From: Rhodoferax sp.
Lineage (GTDB): Bacteria > Pseudomonadota > Gammaproteobacteria > Burkholderiales > Burkholderiaceae_C
Direction: 5' to 3'
DNA: 16,615 nucleotides
Assembly (NCBI GenBank): GCA_020048255.1
Contig: JAIFMR010000042.1
Location: forward strand, 1 to 16,615
Made by a program: the position numbers and the translations under genes. Of the stretch, positions 7,620 through 13,461 are shown one piece after another (the stretch's first letter is position 1; each line of letters opens with the position of its first letter). The notes under the pieces are model-generated. The model made no database searches. It saw nothing but the letters and a program-made list of their open reading frames with translations, and was not told the origin of the DNA.

Positions 7620-8936
7620 ATGAAATTTCGTAGCGTTGCCTTAGCCAGTTTGTTGGCCACGGTGGGTGTGGGTGCATTTGCCCAAGCCAAAGAGCAGTTT
7701 TTTCCGGTGTTGACGGGGCGTACCGGCCCGGTGGCACCCAACGCCACTCCATGGGCCAATGGCCACAACGACTACATGAAGCTGGTCAATTTGCGAGGCG
7801 GCATCAACGGCGTTAAAACCCTGGTGGAAGAGTGTGAAACCGCGTATGCCACCGACCGCGGCGTGGAATGCTACGAGCGACTCAAGGGCAAACACGGCGG
7901 TGCGACTGTATTCCAGCCACTGTCTACCGGCATCACCTTTGCATTGACCGAAAAAATTCCGGCTGACAAAATTCCGATGATCACCTCAGGTTATGGGCGC
8001 AGTGATTCAGCAGACGGCGGCGTGTTTAAGTGGAACTTCCCGCTGATTGGCCACTATTGGGTGGCGGGTGACACCTTGCTCCAGCACATTGGTAAAAAAG
8101 CCGGTGGCATGGACAAACTCAAGGGCAAAAAAATTGGAGTTGGGTACCACGACAGTCCGTTTGGCAAGGAACTCCTCCCCATCCTCCAGGAGCGCGCGGC
8201 CCAATACGGATTCACGCTTCAGTTACTTCCCATCGCAGCCCCTGGTGTTGAGCAAAAGGCCACTTGGCTGCAGGTGCGCCGCGATCAGCCAGATTACGTG
8301 ATTCTGCAAACCTGGGGCGTGATGACAGCAACTGCCATCAAAGAGGCGCAAGCCGTAGGGTATGCCCGTGAAAAAATGTTTGGCACTTGGTGGTCGGGCG
8401 CAGAGCCGGACCTGAAGGATGTGGGTCAGGGCGCCAAAGGTTACAGCGCGGTGATGATGCAGCATGGCGCTGAGCCGCAGGCTGCTGTGGTGAAAGAGAT
8501 TCTGGAGAAAGTGCACGCCAAAGGCCAGGGCACAGGCCCCAAGGAAGAAGTCGGTCAGGTGCTTTACATGCGAGGGGTAGTGGCCGGTCTGCTGGCCACA
8601 GAGGGTGTTCGCGCAGCCCAAGAGCGTTATGGCAAGGGCAAAGTCATGACGGGTGAGCAAGCCCGCTGGGGATATGAAAACCTGAATTTGACCCAGGCCA
8701 AACTCGACGCGCTGGGCTTTAAAGGGGTGATGCGGCCGGTATCGACGACCTGTATTGACCACATGGGCTCAGCTTGGGCACGTGTCCACACCTGGGACGG
8801 TGCCAAGTTCGTCTGGAGTTCCGACTGGCTTGAAGCCGATCAACAAGTCATCAAGCCACTGGTCAAGAATTCGGCCGATAAATACGCTGCTGAGAAAAAG
8901 CTGACCCGTCGGCCAGCGACTGACTGCCAGTCTTGA
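7620..8936 (+). CDS. ABC transporter periplasmic substrate-binding protein, LivK-like
   Basis: A 438-residue type I periplasmic binding protein (Peripla_BP_6-like) that would capture the substrate and deliver it to the LivH/LivM-like pair. Residues 1-21 or 1-23 are a signal peptide (MKFRSVALASLLATVGVGAFAQA). The mature protein opens with FFPVLTGRTGPVAPNA, the usual first strand and ligand loop; LRGGINGVKTLVEECETAYATDRGVECYERLK and the VGYHDSPFGKELLPILQE segment match the HAAT group. It is longer than E. coli LivK (about 370 residues), as seen in carboxylate and aromatic-acid relatives. The start at 7620 has GAGGAG 6 bases upstream; an in-frame ATG at 7596 would add eight residues before the signal peptide and is rejected. 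The ligand is not predictable here. Confidence 0.9.
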   Translation: MKFRSVALASLLATVGVGAFAQAKEQFFPVLTGRTGPVAPNATPWANGHNDYMKLVNLRGGINGVKTLVEECETAYATDRGVECYERLKGKHGGATVFQPLSTGITFALTEKIPADKIPMITSGYGRSDSADGGVFKWNFPLIGHYWVAGDTLLQHIGKKAGGMDKLKGKKIGVGYHDSPFGKELLPILQERAAQYGFTLQLLPIAAPGVEQKATWLQVRRDQPDYVILQTWGVMTATAIKEAQAVGYAREKMFGTWWSGAEPDLKDVGQGAKGYSAVMMQHGAEPQAAVVKEILEKVHAKGQGTGPKEEVGQVLYMRGVVAGLLATEGVRAAQERYGKGKVMTGEQARWGYENLNLTQAKLDALGFKGVMRPVSTTCIDHMGSAWARVHTWDGAKFVWSSDWLEADQQVIKPLVKNSADKYAAEKKLTRRPATDCQS

Positions 8937-8952
8937 CACCCCTTTAGTGTTC

Positions 8953-8983
8953 CTGTCATTGCTGGCTATGCCTGCAATGACAG
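8953..8983 (+). promoter_or_regulatory. Intercistronic hairpin 1 after the livK-type gene
   Basis: Perfect 10-base arms CTGTCATTGC (8953-8962) and GCAATGACAG (8974-8983) enclose an 11-base loop that can itself pair (GGC-TAT-GCC). It begins 17 bases after the livK-type stop. No T run follows, so it looks like an mRNA 3'-end stabiliser or attenuator rather than a simple terminator. Confidence 0.6.
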
Positions 8984-8984
8984 C

Positions 8985-9020
8985 CCAATCAACAACCCTG
9001 CGTGCAGGGCTGTTGATTGG
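8985..9020 (+). promoter_or_regulatory. Intercistronic hairpin 2 before the livF-type gene
   Basis: Arms CCAATCAACA (8985-8994) and TGTTGATTGG (9011-9020), then inner arms CCCTGC (8996-9001) and GCAGGG (9004-9009), give a 16-bp stem with one A/C mismatch and a tight GT loop. It starts one base after hairpin 1 and ends 15 bases before the livF-type ATG. No T tract follows. Confidence 0.62.
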
Positions 9021-9035
9021 TGAAGGCAAGAAAAT

Positions 9036-9845
9036 ATGGAACCCAACAACATCGTTCTCAACGTCAACGGCATCGAGGTCATTTACAACCACGTCATCCT
9101 GGTGCTCAAGGGGGTGTCGCTGAATGTGCCACAAGGAAAGATCGTGGCCATTCTGGGTGGCAATGGTGCTGGCAAGACCACCACCTTGCGTGCCATATCC
9201 AACTTGCTGCGCGGCGAACGGGGGGAAGTCACCAAGGGCTCCATTGAGTTGCGCGGTGAACGCATTGAAAACCTGTCCCCCGCTGACCTGGTACAGCGTG
9301 GTGTGGTGCAGGTGATGGAGGGGCGACATTGTTTCGCCCACCTGACGATCGAAGAAAACCTGCTGACGGGCAGTTACACCCGCAAGGACAAGGGAGAAAT
9401 TGCGGCCAACCTGGACAAGGTTTACACCTATTTCCCGCGCCTGAAAACCCGCCGTACCAGTCAGGCGGCCTACACCTCGGGCGGTGAACAGCAAATGTGC
9501 GCCATTGGCCGGGCACTCATGACCAATCCCAGCATGGTTTTGCTGGATGAGCCGTCCATGGGCCTGGCACCCCAAATTGTGGAAGAGGTGTTCGAGATTG
9601 TGAAAGACCTCAACACACGCGAGAAAGTCACTTTTTTGCTGGCCGAGCAAAACACCAATATGGCCCTCAAGTACGCCGACTATGGCTACATCATGGAAAG
9701 TGGCCGCGTGGTGATGGACGGTGTGGCCAAAGACTTGGCGAACAACGAAGACGTGAAAGAGTTTTACCTTGGCATGGGAGGTGGCGAGCGCAAGAGTTTC
9801 AAGGATGTCAAGAGCTACAAGCGCCGTAAACGCTGGCTTGCGTAG
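9036..9845 (+). CDS. livF: Branched-chain amino acid-type ABC transporter ATPase, LivF-like
   Basis: A 269-residue ATPase, partner of the LivG-like protein. Walker A GGNGAGKTT is at 41-49, signature TSGGEQQ at 147-153, Walker B MVLLDEP at 167-173, and AEQNTNMALKYADYGYIMESG at 203-223 is the LivF-specific switch region (Glu-Gln where other ABC ATPases have His). The family usually ends near 235-245 with the EFYLG motif, here 242-246. This protein continues about 23 residues with a basic tail (GGGERKSFKDVKSYKRRKRWLA). GAAGG lies 9 bases before the ATG, just after hairpin 2. The gene is followed by 138 bases containing repeat copy B. Confidence 0.93.
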   Translation: MEPNNIVLNVNGIEVIYNHVILVLKGVSLNVPQGKIVAILGGNGAGKTTTLRAISNLLRGERGEVTKGSIELRGERIENLSPADLVQRGVVQVMEGRHCFAHLTIEENLLTGSYTRKDKGEIAANLDKVYTYFPRLKTRRTSQAAYTSGGEQQMCAIGRALMTNPSMVLLDEPSMGLAPQIVEEVFEIVKDLNTREKVTFLLAEQNTNMALKYADYGYIMESGRVVMDGVAKDLANNEDVKEFYLGMGGGERKSFKDVKSYKRRKRWLA

Positions 9846-9848
9846 CAC

Positions 9849-9937
9849 ACCCCCCGGCTTGCCCACTTCGTGTGGCCGCTCTCCCCCTTGCAGGGGGCAA
9901 CACCTGCGGCCCGGCAAAGCCGGTTCCGCGGTGTTCC
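9849..9937 (+). repeat. Dispersed intergenic repeat, copy B
   Basis: This occupies the gap between the livF-type and PaaK-like genes. It is an inverted copy of the element at 5419-5505, sharing CACTTCGTG, a CCCCCTTGCAGGGGG hairpin and CCCGGCAAAGCCGGTTCC. Its 37-base hairpin (9899-9935) is closed by AACACC and GGTGTT, a sequence different from copy A but still fully paired, which indicates that RNA or DNA structure is conserved. Confidence 0.7.
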
Positions 9938-9983
9938 TGGCAGATACCACCTGAGCGTTGATCGAAATGAGGAGACATAAACG

Positions 9984-11240
9984 ATGACTGATTTTTTTGA
10001 CGCGATGGAAGCGCGTGACGCGGCTGAACGCGAAGCTGCATTGTTGACTGCCTTGCCGTTGCAGGTCGCCCATGCCAAATTGGCTTCACCCGCGTTTGCC
10101 GAGATTCTCAAGGATGTCAACCCGGCCGAGGTGACCCATCGTGCTGCCTTGGCCAAGTTGCCGGTGATTCGCAAGCACGAATTGCTGGAACTGCAACTCA
10201 GCAGTCGCAGTCGCGGCGGCAGTGTCTTTGGCGGCTTTAGCACCGCGGGTTTTGGCTCAAGCATGCTGCGTGTTTTTGCCAGCCCCGGCCCGATTTATGA
10301 ACCCGAGGGCACGGCGCGGGATTACTGGCGCATGGCGCGGGCGATTTATGCCGCAGGTTTTCGTGCCGGTGACCTGATTCACAACAGCTTCAGTTATCAC
10401 TTTGTGCCGGCGGGCTCGATGATGGAGACCGGTGCCCATGCTTTGGGATGCACCGTGTTTCCGGGGGGCACGGGTCAGACCGAACAGCAGGTGCAGGCCA
10501 TGGCGGAACTCAAGCCGGCGGGCTACATCGGCACCCCGAGTTTTCTGAAAATCATTCTTGAGAAAGCGGCCGAGTTGGGTGTGGCACTGCCCAGCGTGAC
10601 CAAGGCCATGTTTGGTGGCGAGGCTTTTCCACCCAGCTTGCGCGACTGGTTTTTGGCACAGGGTGTGGCAGGCTACCAATGCTATGCGACGGCGGACGTG
10701 GGCTCCATTGCCTTTGAAACCGCGGCGCGCGAGGGCCTGGTGGTCGACGAAGGTGTGCTGCTTGAAATTGTGCGCCCCGGCACCGGTGACCCGGTGGCCG
10801 ACGGCGAGGTCGGTGAAGTGGTGGTGACCTCGCTGAACCTCACCTACCCGCTGATTCGGTTTGGCACGGGTGACTTGTCTGCTGTGCTCCCTGGCTGCTG
10901 CCCCACGGGGCGCACCAACACCCGTATCAAGGGCTGGATGGGTCGTGCTGACCAGACCACAAAAATCCGTGGCATGTTTGTGCACCCGGGTCAGGTGGAC
11001 ACCATCGTCAAGCGTTTTCCTGAGGTGACCCGAGCCCGGCTGGTGGTCACCGGCGAAATGGCCAACGACGCCATGACGCTCAAGGTGGAGACGGCCTGCA
11101 GTGGCCCGGACGGTCTGGCCGGCAAGTTGGTAGATGCCATTCGTGACGTGACCAAGCTGCGCGGCCAGGTCGAGGTGGTGTTGCCCGGCTCACTGCCCAA
11201 CGATGGCAAAGTGATTGAGGACGCGCGCAGCTATCAATAG
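9984..11240 (+). CDS. PaaK-like (phenylacetate-CoA ligase family) ANL protein with atypical P-loop
   Basis: A 418-residue protein of the phenylacetate-CoA ligase family, which activates aryl acids with ATP and CoA. Recognisable parts are PSFLKIILEKAAELG (185-199), MFGGEAFPP (209-217), RFGTGDLS (292-299) with Asp297, the A8 hinge GRADQTTKIRGMFVHPGQV (320-338), and a terminal Lys409 in DGKVIEDARSY. The phosphate-binding loop, normally SSGTTGKP, appears here as ASPGPIYEP around 99-107, without the Thr/Gly run. YATADVG replaces the usual Y-x-x-(S/T)-E motif. Either it binds ATP differently or its role has changed. GAGGAG lies about 9 bases before the ATG. As the last gene of the cluster, it would act on the same or a related imported acid (inference). 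Its last codons merge into a repeat. Confidence 0.85.
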   Translation: MTDFFDAMEARDAAEREAALLTALPLQVAHAKLASPAFAEILKDVNPAEVTHRAALAKLPVIRKHELLELQLSSRSRGGSVFGGFSTAGFGSSMLRVFASPGPIYEPEGTARDYWRMARAIYAAGFRAGDLIHNSFSYHFVPAGSMMETGAHALGCTVFPGGTGQTEQQVQAMAELKPAGYIGTPSFLKIILEKAAELGVALPSVTKAMFGGEAFPPSLRDWFLAQGVAGYQCYATADVGSIAFETAAREGLVVDEGVLLEIVRPGTGDPVADGEVGEVVVTSLNLTYPLIRFGTGDLSAVLPGCCPTGRTNTRIKGWMGRADQTTKIRGMFVHPGQVDTIVKRFPEVTRARLVVTGEMANDAMTLKVETACSGPDGLAGKLVDAIRDVTKLRGQVEVVLPGSLPNDGKVIEDARSYQ

Positions 11241-11300
11241 TTACTTGCTCCTTTTTAAAGAGCTACTGGCGCTTGTGCAATAAGGGCTAGGGGTCAATTT
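11230..11300. repeat. Comamonadaceae-type palindromic intergenic repeat
   Basis: From the last codons of the PaaK-like gene (AGCTATCAATAG) to just before the DUF1840 stop. It contains AGCTACTGGCGCTTGTGCAA and then TAAGGGCTAGGGGTCAATTT, which can fold imperfectly around CGCTT/AAGGG. I recall closely similar dispersed units (GATAGCT... GCGCTT... AAGCGCTAGAGGCCAA) in many Comamonadaceae genomes. It lies between convergent genes, so it may act as a bidirectional terminator. Confidence 0.55.
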
Positions 11301-11301
11301 G

Positions 11302-11637
11302 TTACACGCCCCAGGTGATGGCGGCATCGGCCTTCTGGCACTGGCGAATCATGTCCATGAAGGGCAGCGTGCGCTGCCGCAGACCGATGGCGTCAAAACG
11401 CGGCAAGGGCAAGTTCTGTGCTTGGGCCTGAGCGATGGCTTCGCGTCGCGATGATTCCTCGTGGGTGATCGCCGCTTCCAGCGCAGCCAACGCTTGCGGC
11501 ATCTGTTCGGGCAACAAAATGCCCTGGGTGCTGGGCTCTGCGGCACTGTGTTTGCCCAGAATACCCAGAACGTGCTGGCCGTTGGGCTGCAACATAATCA
11601 CATCCCCGGCGACTTTGGATTTGAATTTATAAAGCAT
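11302..11637 (-). CDS. DUF1840 domain-containing protein
   Basis: A 111-residue cytoplasmic protein of unknown function. It starts MLYKFKSKVAGDVIMLQPNG and includes HVLGILGKHSAAEPSTQGILLPEQMPQALAALEAAI, matching the DUF1840 pattern as I know it from betaproteobacteria; no catalytic motif is visible. A long in-frame extension to 11760 is rejected because it reads as noise (many Arg/Pro/Thr) and lies inside the divergent aminopeptidase gene. The ribosome site is poor (GAAAG). Its ATG at 11635-11637 shares a CATG palindrome with a possible plus-strand ATG at 11636. Confidence 0.8.
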   Translation of the reverse strand: MLYKFKSKVAGDVIMLQPNGQHVLGILGKHSAAEPSTQGILLPEQMPQALAALEAAITHEESSRREAIAQAQAQNLPLPRFDAIGLRQRTLPFMDMIRQCQKADAAITWGV

Positions 11638-11671
11638 GTGGATGACTTTCTGGCGGTTTTTCAATGAAGTG

Positions 11672-12778
11672 ATGGGTGGGTTGACCCATGCTACACCCCG
11701 GGTCCTGCGCTGGGTGGGTGTTTTGGCCCTGGGCACGATGCTTGTCGGGTGTGCGGACACCCGCTACTACTGGCAGTCGCTCAGTGGCCACGTCAAGCTG
11801 ATGGCGGCCGCGCGCCCCGTTGACGACTGGCTGACGGACCAGACCGCTCCCCCGACCTTGAAACAACGCCTGGAATTGGCGCGCCACCTGCGTCAATTTG
11901 CAGTCGCTGAGTTGAAGTTGCCAGACAACGCCAGCTACCAGCGTTTTGCGGACCTGCAACGCCGCTTTGTGGTGTGGAACGTGGTCGCCGCACCCGCAGA
12001 CTCATTGGCGTTGAAAACCTGGTGCTTCCCGGTGGCCGGCTGTGTCGGTTACCGCGGGTATTTTGATGAGGCCGATGCACAGGCCATGGCAGCAAGTCTG
12101 CGCGCCGAGGGCTGGGAGGTGAGTGTCTATGGTGTGCCAGCGTATTCCACATTGGGTTGGATGAATTGGGCGGGGGGTGACCCCTTGCTCAACACTTTTG
12201 TGAGCTACCCCGATGGCGAACTGGCCCGCCTGATGTTTCATGAGCTGGCGCATCAGGTGCTTTATGTGGCCGATGACACGGCGTTCAATGAGTCTTTTGC
12301 CACCGCGGTGGAGAGGCTGGGCGGCGAGCTGTGGCTGGCGCATCAGGCCACGCCTGCGGCGCAGCGGGCTTACCGTGATCTGGATCAGCGGCGTCAGCAG
12401 TTTCGGGAATTGACCCGTGCAACGCGCCGGGAGCTGGCGCAGATATATATGAAAAATAGCCCTCTGGCCCATACCAGTTCTGCGCAGTTAGCTATCAAAG
12501 TAGAAGCAATGCGGGAGTTTAGGGCACGCTACGCGGCACTCAAGCAAAGTTGGGGTGGCTACAGTGGCTATGACCCCTGGGTAGCACAGGCCAACAATGC
12601 CGCCTTTGGTGCGCAGGCTGCTTACGACGAACTGGTGCCCGGATTCCTGGCGCTGTTTGAGCGCGAGGGGCGCGACTGGCCGCGGTTTTATGATGCAGTC
12701 CGACAATTGTCACAACGCCCGGCGCATGAGCGCAGCGGACTTCTCAAACAATGGGCACTGGAGCAACACCTTGGCTGA
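11672..12778 (+). CDS. Lipoprotein-type zinc aminopeptidase (pfam10023-like)
   Basis: A 368-residue predicted lipoprotein peptidase. Residues 10-27 form a lipoprotein signal (VLRWVGVLALGTMLVGC) with lipid-attachment Cys27. The metalloprotease HExxH motif is HELAH at 190-194, with a downstream acidic ligand candidate Glu207 in FNESFATAVE. RYYWQSLSGHVKLMAAARPV after the Cys and the KQSWGGYSGY segment at 291-300 are typical of the putative aminopeptidase family pfam10023. The start is uncertain: 11672 gives a compact signal but a poor ribosome site (GAAG two bases upstream), while an in-frame ATG at 11636 would overlap the divergent gene's start codon. Residues 259-279 may be encoded by an embedded repeat. 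Its end overlaps the following gene by 8 bases. Confidence 0.8.
   Translation: MGGLTHATPRVLRWVGVLALGTMLVGCADTRYYWQSLSGHVKLMAAARPVDDWLTDQTAPPTLKQRLELARHLRQFAVAELKLPDNASYQRFADLQRRFVVWNVVAAPADSLALKTWCFPVAGCVGYRGYFDEADAQAMAASLRAEGWEVSVYGVPAYSTLGWMNWAGGDPLLNTFVSYPDGELARLMFHELAHQVLYVADDTAFNESFATAVERLGGELWLAHQATPAAQRAYRDLDQRRQQFRELTRATRRELAQIYMKNSPLAHTSSAQLAIKVEAMREFRARYAALKQSWGGYSGYDPWVAQANNAAFGAQAAYDELVPGFLALFEREGRDWPRFYDAVRQLSQRPAHERSGLLKQWALEQHLG
12452..12508 (+). repeat. Possible degenerate repeat copy embedded in the aminopeptidase gene
   Basis: The segment from AAAAATAGCCCTCTGGCCC through GCGCAGTTAGCTATCAAAG to AGAAGCA roughly aligns with the reverse complement of the 11230-11300 repeat (TAGCCCTTATTGCACAAGCG, CCAGTAGCTC, GGAGCAA). 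Identity is only moderate by eye. It keeps the reading frame, encoding about MKNSPLAHTSSAQLAIKVEA. Confidence 0.35.
12760..12763 (+). promoter_or_regulatory. Ribosome-binding site that selects a TTG start
   Basis: GGAG, 7 bases before TTG at 12771-12773. It lies inside the end of the aminopeptidase gene and decides the start of the PHA-system gene, which has no suitable ATG. Confidence 0.6.
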
Positions 12779-13085
12779 TTTACATATTGTTCGCGAACAC
12801 ACCCTGGGCTTGCCCAAAGCTCGCAAAATCGCATTTCAATGGGCCGAGCAGGCCGAGACCGAATTTGGCATGGAGTGCATTTACGAAGAGGGCGACGGCG
12901 CTGACGAGGTGGTGTTTTCACGCGCCGGCATCAAGGGCACGTTGCATGTGAGCGCGACCCAGTTTGAGTTGCGGGCTCATCTGGGTTTCTTGGTGGGCGC
13001 CTTCAAGGCGACGATTGAAGCCGAGATTGTGAAAAACCTCGACACCCTGCTGGCACCCAAGCCAAAAAGAGTGAAGAAAAGCTGA
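12771..13085 (+). CDS. Polyhydroxyalkanoic acid system family protein (pfam09650-like), TTG start
   Basis: A 104-residue protein, (M)ADLHIVREHTLGLPKARKIAFQWAEQAETEFGMECIYEEG, followed by GIKGTLHVSATQFELRAHLGFLVGAF and IEAEIVKNLDTLLA, then a basic tail PKPKRVKKS. This matches my memory of the polyhydroxyalkanoic acid granule-region (PHA_gran_rgn) family, small proteins found near PHA storage genes whose biochemical role is unclear. The start is TTG at 12771, supported by GGAG 7 bases upstream and by the family start; the upstream in-frame ATGs at 12597, 12690 and 12729 would add unrelated sequence from inside the aminopeptidase gene. It overlaps the aminopeptidase stop by 8 bases, so the two are probably translationally coupled. 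Its stop directly abuts the stop of the convergent acyl-CoA-binding gene. Confidence 0.82.
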   Translation: MADLHIVREHTLGLPKARKIAFQWAEQAETEFGMECIYEEGDGADEVVFSRAGIKGTLHVSATQFELRAHLGFLVGAFKATIEAEIVKNLDTLLAPKPKRVKKS

Positions 13086-13340
13086 TCAGCTCAACGATTC
13101 GATCAGATCGACATATTGCTGCATGGCGTCGGCGGAGGTGGTGCCTTTGAGGGCGTTCCAGGCGTCCCATTTGGCCCGACCGACCATATCGGTGAAACCG
13201 GGTTTTTTCTCGGCGTTGTCACCCACGCTGCCTTGTTTGTACAAAGCATAGAGTTTGAGCAGGGTCATGTTATCGGGGCGCTCACTCAGGTTTTTCGAGT
13301 TGGCAACAGCGGCTTCAAATTGGTTTTTCAGGTCTGACAT
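13086..13340 (-). CDS. Acyl-CoA-binding protein (ACBP family)
   Basis: An 84-residue single-domain ACBP, which binds medium- and long-chain acyl-CoA esters in the cytoplasm and buffers or delivers them. The domain spans the whole protein. LLKLYALYKQGSVGD at 27-41 contains the conserved YxLYKQ ligand-binding helix, and GRAKWDAWNALKGTTSADAMQQYVDLI at 54-80 carries the second conserved block (KWDAWN). GGAG lies 8 bases before the ATG. It is divergent from the wax-ester/diacylglycerol acyltransferase gene 121 bases away, whose substrate is acyl-CoA, so a functional link is plausible. ACBP is scattered among bacteria and better known from eukaryotes. Confidence 0.93.
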   Translation of the reverse strand: MSDLKNQFEAAVANSKNLSERPDNMTLLKLYALYKQGSVGDNAEKKPGFTDMVGRAKWDAWNALKGTTSADAMQQYVDLIESLS

Positions 13341-13406
13341 GGTGTGGGCTCCGAACGAGGGTGTGAATGAAGGGATCAGGGTAAAACCAGGCTATCTTAC
13401 GGGGCG

Positions 13407-13420
13407 TTTTGCCGCCAAAA
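13407..13420. promoter_or_regulatory. Short dyad in the ACBP/acyltransferase divergent region
   Basis: TTTTGCCGCCAAAA: 5-base arms TTTTG and CAAAA around CCGC, 42 bases before the acyltransferase start. It could be an operator for a local regulator such as the nearby TetR protein, but the arms are short and this may be chance. Confidence 0.25.
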
Positions 13421-13461
13421 TAGAGTTCAATCCCAAATACGAAGACGCGAGCAATGACGCT

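Noticed and set aside
8769..10073. Minus-strand open frame of 434 codons across livK end, livF and the PaaK-like start.
   Set aside because: It spans two intergenic regions including hairpins and a repeat, and the opposite strand encodes a clear LivF-like ATPase.
12699..12708. GACAATTGTC palindrome, partly like the operator half-site.
   Set aside because: It lacks the TTGTCGT/ACGACAA arrangement and lies inside the aminopeptidase gene away from any start.
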